Shown here: positions 5,024 to 7,269 of the stretch, piece by piece
Layout: every line of letters starts with the position of its first letter
Position numbering within the stretch: position 1 is the stretch's first letter
Origin: Methylophilaceae bacterium UBA7525
Lineage (GTDB): Bacteria; Pseudomonadota; Gammaproteobacteria; Burkholderiales; Methylophilaceae
Direction of reading: 5' to 3'
Length of the DNA stretch: 7,269 nucleotides
Assembly (NCBI GenBank): GCA_002479405.1
Contig: DLMX01000083.1
Span: 9,545-16,813 of the forward strand
Notes under the pieces: generated by a model
Databases searched by the model: none
What the model saw: only the letters and a program-made list of their open reading frames with translations
What the model was told of the DNA's origin: nothing
Position numbers and translations under genes: made by a program

Positions 5024-5803
5024 ATGACCTATCAGCATATCAGCTCCCGCGACAATCCCTTATTCAAGCAACTCAAGGCAATCAGCGGCTCTGCGCGCGA
5101 ACGGCGCTCCGCCGGCAAGCTGCTGCTCGATGGGGCACATCTGCTGGAGGCCTATCTGCAGACTTTTGGTGAACCAGAGCTGTTGGTCATCTCCGAGGGC
5201 AATATTGCTCTGGACGTCATGCATTTGCTGGACCAGATGGTTGAGATCCGGACCATTACCATGCCGGCATCGATGTTCGGTGCCATTTCTCCGGTGACAA
5301 CGCCGACCGGCATACTCGCCCTGGTAAAAACTCCGGCATTGACGCCGCCGGAGCAGCCGGACTTTGTGCTGATGCTGGAGAGCATTCAGGATCCGGGTAA
5401 TCTGGGTAGTTTGCTGCGAAATGCGGCAGCCGCCGGTGTCGACGTGGTTTATCTTTCCGAAGGCTGTACCGAGGCGTGGTCGCCACGAGCCTTGCGCGGC
5501 GGGCAGGGAGCGCAGTTTGTATTGCCCATCGTGGAGCAGGCCGACCTGCCGGCCGTTATTCGTGACTTCGAGGGCCAAACCCTGGCGACCACCATGCATG
5601 GCGCATCGCTTTATGAGCAGGAACTGTCAGGCAAGGTGGCTTTTGTGATCGGCAATGAAGGTGCCGGGCTCAGTCAGGCGGTCATTGATGTGGCGACAGC
5701 TCAGGTCACGATACCCATGCCTGGCAGGGTAGAGTCGCTCAATGCAGCTGCGGCGGCGGCCGTCTGCCTGTTCGAGCGCGTGCGCCAGACGCGGGTTGTC
5801 TGA
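5024..5803 (+). CDS. TrmH/SpoU family RNA 2'-O-ribose methyltransferase
   Basis: This is an S-adenosylmethionine-dependent 2'-O-ribose methyltransferase of the SPOUT class, acting on rRNA or tRNA; the target nucleotide cannot be read from sequence. It has 259 residues. The N-terminal substrate-binding region (about 1-105) opens with ISSRDNPLFKQLKAI and contains LLDGAHLLEAYL. The three SpoU motifs are intact: DPGNLGSLLRNAAAAG (123-138, with R132 the usual catalytic arginine), VIGNEGAGLS (about 208-217) and IPMPGRVESLNAAAAAA (230-246), which form the knotted SAM site. The ATG at 5024 was chosen over an in-frame TTG at 5012; neither has a clear Shine-Dalgarno site. The gene is transcribed away from DUF3617 across a 199-nt spacer and converges on DUF2062, with 2 nt between stops. 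The fold is certain; assignment to RlmB or another named enzyme is not justified. Confidence 0.93.
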   Translation: MTYQHISSRDNPLFKQLKAISGSARERRSAGKLLLDGAHLLEAYLQTFGEPELLVISEGNIALDVMHLLDQMVEIRTITMPASMFGAISPVTTPTGILALVKTPALTPPEQPDFVLMLESIQDPGNLGSLLRNAAAAGVDVVYLSEGCTEAWSPRALRGGQGAQFVLPIVEQADLPAVIRDFEGQTLATTMHGASLYEQELSGKVAFVIGNEGAGLSQAVIDVATAQVTIPMPGRVESLNAAAAAAVCLFERVRQTRVV

Positions 5804-5805
5804 TA

Positions 5806-6396
5806 TTACTGCTGTTCTGCGCGCTTCTTGCGGTTTCGTTCCAGACGCTGCCGACGGAAGGTGCTGCGCAGTTGCCAGACTGCGTGCGTCAGGCTGTAGG
5901 CCAGAAGTGAACCGACCACTGCAATGATCAGGATGCCGATGATGAAAGGCAGGCCGGCATCACGCAGAAAAGTTACCGCACCATCCATCCATCCCAGCCA
6001 GCCGCTGTTGGTGACGACATCGTCCGGGTTGATGGCAACGGAATCGGCAATCATGTCGGCGTGTCTGGACTCGGGGTTCCCCCCGGTGACCAACAGCCCC
6101 AGCTTGTAGGCCAGCCAGTAGATGGGCGGAAAGGTAAAGGGATTGGTGACCAGTGTGCTGGCAACGGCTATCGCAAGATTGGCGCGGAACATGACGGCAG
6201 CGACGGCGGCAAATATGATCTGGCCGAAAGGGATCAGAAAGCCGAAGAAAACCCCGATGGCTGCGCCGCGTGCCGTGGCATAACGTTCAAAACGCCACAG
6301 ATGCCTGTCATGCAGATGTTCGCTGAACGGTGCAAGCCAGCGTGATTCCAGGATATGTTTGCGCTTGGGTATCCAGCGCGAAAAGTTGAAAGGCAT
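5806..6396 (-). CDS. DUF2062 family membrane protein
   Basis: This is a 196-residue inner-membrane protein of the DUF2062 family, function unknown. After a basic, amphipathic N-terminus (about 1-43), hydrophobic segments occupy roughly 44-70 (GAAIGVFFGFLIPFGQIIFA and onward), 74-104 and 149-171. The family signature TNPFTFPPIYWLAYKLG is at 84-100, between and within the middle helices. The C-terminus (about 177-196) is strongly basic (RRQRLERNRKKR) and probably cytosolic. The ATG at 6396 is the only reasonable start, but no Shine-Dalgarno site is visible. It lies 24 nt after the hslO stop, which suggests co-transcription with hslO and possibly translational re-initiation. Its stop is 2 nt from that of the convergent methyltransferase gene. 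Confidence 0.9.
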   Translation of the reverse strand: MPFNFSRWIPKRKHILESRWLAPFSEHLHDRHLWRFERYATARGAAIGVFFGFLIPFGQIIFAAVAAVMFRANLAIAVASTLVTNPFTFPPIYWLAYKLGLLVTGGNPESRHADMIADSVAINPDDVVTNSGWLGWMDGAVTFLRDAGLPFIIGILIIAVVGSLLAYSLTHAVWQLRSTFRRQRLERNRKKRAEQQ

Positions 6397-6420
6397 TAAT
6401 CAGCAGCCGGTGGTTTTGCT

Positions 6421-7269
6421 TCAGTGGCGACTTTGTGTGCCCGGTACGGTGATTTCGCTGACAAAGAGTTGTTCTGAATCGATCTTGTCGAATCGGTAAC
6501 GCTGGTTGCAAAAATCACAATGCACTTCAAGTTCGCCACGCTCCTCGATAATACTTTTTATTTCTTGCTCGCCCATCATTCTGAGCATATTGCTCACATT
6601 ATCACGAGAGCAGGTACAAAGGAACCGCACCGACTGACCCTCGTAAAGCTGCACTTCTTCTTCGTGAAAAAGCCGGTTGAGCATTTCAATGGTGGACAGT
6701 TGCAGCAGCTCCTGGTTCTGCAGCGTGTCGGCCAGCATGTTGGTTCTGTTCCATGCGTCCGGGTCGGTTTCCTGTTGGTCTGGTAGCTTCTGCAACAGCA
6801 TGCCCGCTGCGCTTTGACCATCACAGGTAAGCCAGATGCTGGTTTCGATTTGCTCTGAGCGGCGCATATAATTTTCCAGAATTTCGCTGATGCTGTCGCC
6901 TTCCAGTGGCACAACGCCCTGATAGCCCTGCCCGCCATCCTTGGGGTCCAGCGTGATGACGAAGTGGCCCTCGCCTATCATTTCCTGCAGGTTGTCGCCG
7001 GCAAGTTCATCGCTGAATTTGGCGGTAGCTCTCAGTGTCAGGTCGGACTGCTCCTGCCGGCGGCTACACTCGACAACCAGCAATTTTAGTGGCCCCTTGC
7101 CCTGTATTTGCAGCACCAGCGCACCATTCATTTTCAGCGTTGCGGCCAGCAGCATGCCGGCCACCATCAGTTCACCCAAGATGGCTCTGAGCGCGGGCGG
7201 GTAATCGTGATTCTGCAGGGCAATGGCAAAGCTCTGGTTCAGGTGAACGGTGTTGCCGCGTATCGGTGT
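6421..7269 (-). CDS. hslO: Hsp33 redox-regulated chaperone (N-terminus off the right edge)
   Basis: Hsp33 is a cytosolic holdase chaperone activated by oxidative unfolding: oxidation of a zinc centre releases the zinc and exposes a client-binding surface. The frame is open at the right edge and gives 283 codons including the stop, against about 290 residues in family members, so roughly 10-25 residues are missing. The visible fragment starts TPIRGNTVHLNQSF, followed by the family block HDYPPALRAILGELMVAGML. The zinc ligands form the C-x-C ... C-x-x-C pattern at fragment residues 218, 220, 251 and 254 (FLCTCSRDN and HCDFCNQRYRFD). All four cysteines are present, so the redox switch should work. 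A TTG at 7179 within the frame is an internal Leu codon, not the start. The gene is followed after 24 nt by DUF2062. Confidence 0.95.
   Translation of the reverse strand, partial: TPIRGNTVHLNQSFAIALQNHDYPPALRAILGELMVAGMLLAATLKMNGALVLQIQGKGPLKLLVVECSRRQEQSDLTLRATAKFSDELAGDNLQEMIGEGHFVITLDPKDGGQGYQGVVPLEGDSISEILENYMRRSEQIETSIWLTCDGQSAAGMLLQKLPDQQETDPDAWNRTNMLADTLQNQELLQLSTIEMLNRLFHEEEVQLYEGQSVRFLCTCSRDNVSNMLRMMGEQEIKSIIEERGELEVHCDFCNQRYRFDKIDSEQLFVSEITVPGTQSRH

Overview
The window is an ordinary-looking stretch of a Gram-negative, most likely betaproteobacterial, chromosome. This placement is an inference from the gene set: an outer-membrane lipocalin, RhlE, RsuA, Hsp33, and DUF502, DUF3617 and DUF2062 proteins, with moderate-GC coding regions. 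No phage, insertion-sequence, CRISPR, tRNA or rRNA signature is visible, and nothing looks recently acquired.

Layout from left to right. A tight minus-strand operon rhlE > yaiI > blc fills 1-2482. It encodes a DEAD-box RNA helicase, a DUF188 PIN-like protein and a lipocalin whose C-terminus runs off the left edge. The junctions are 3 nt (rhlE/yaiI, same frame, one TAG apart) and an ATGA overlap (yaiI/blc). A 425-nt AT-rich gap (2483-2907) follows. It holds a likely rhlE promoter on the minus strand. On the plus strand it carries a strong intrinsic terminator that serves no annotated gene, preceded by two hairpins with C-rich loops. I read this as an unannotated plus-strand small RNA of roughly 85-95 nt. 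Next comes a second minus-strand group, DUF3617 > rsuA > DUF502 (4824 down to 2908): a secreted or periplasmic protein, the 16S rRNA pseudouridine-516 synthase, and a two-helix membrane protein. DUF3617 and rsuA overlap by TGATG. A perfect 20-bp palindrome lies between rsuA and DUF502.

A divergent 199-nt spacer separates DUF3617 from the only plus-strand protein gene, a SpoU/TrmH-family 2'-O-ribose RNA methyltransferase (5024-5803). That gene meets a minus-strand DUF2062 membrane protein gene tail-to-tail, with 2 nt between stop codons. DUF2062 lies 24 nt downstream of hslO (Hsp33 redox chaperone), whose N-terminus runs off the right edge.

The genes are mostly housekeeping: RNA remodelling and modification (RhlE, RsuA, TrmH-like), stress protection (Hsp33) and envelope proteins (Blc, DUF3617, DUF502, DUF2062). 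No new protein-based system is evident. The observation most worth following is the putative small RNA at about 2786-2871, whose unpaired segments all carry CUCC/CCCC-type anti-Shine-Dalgarno motifs.
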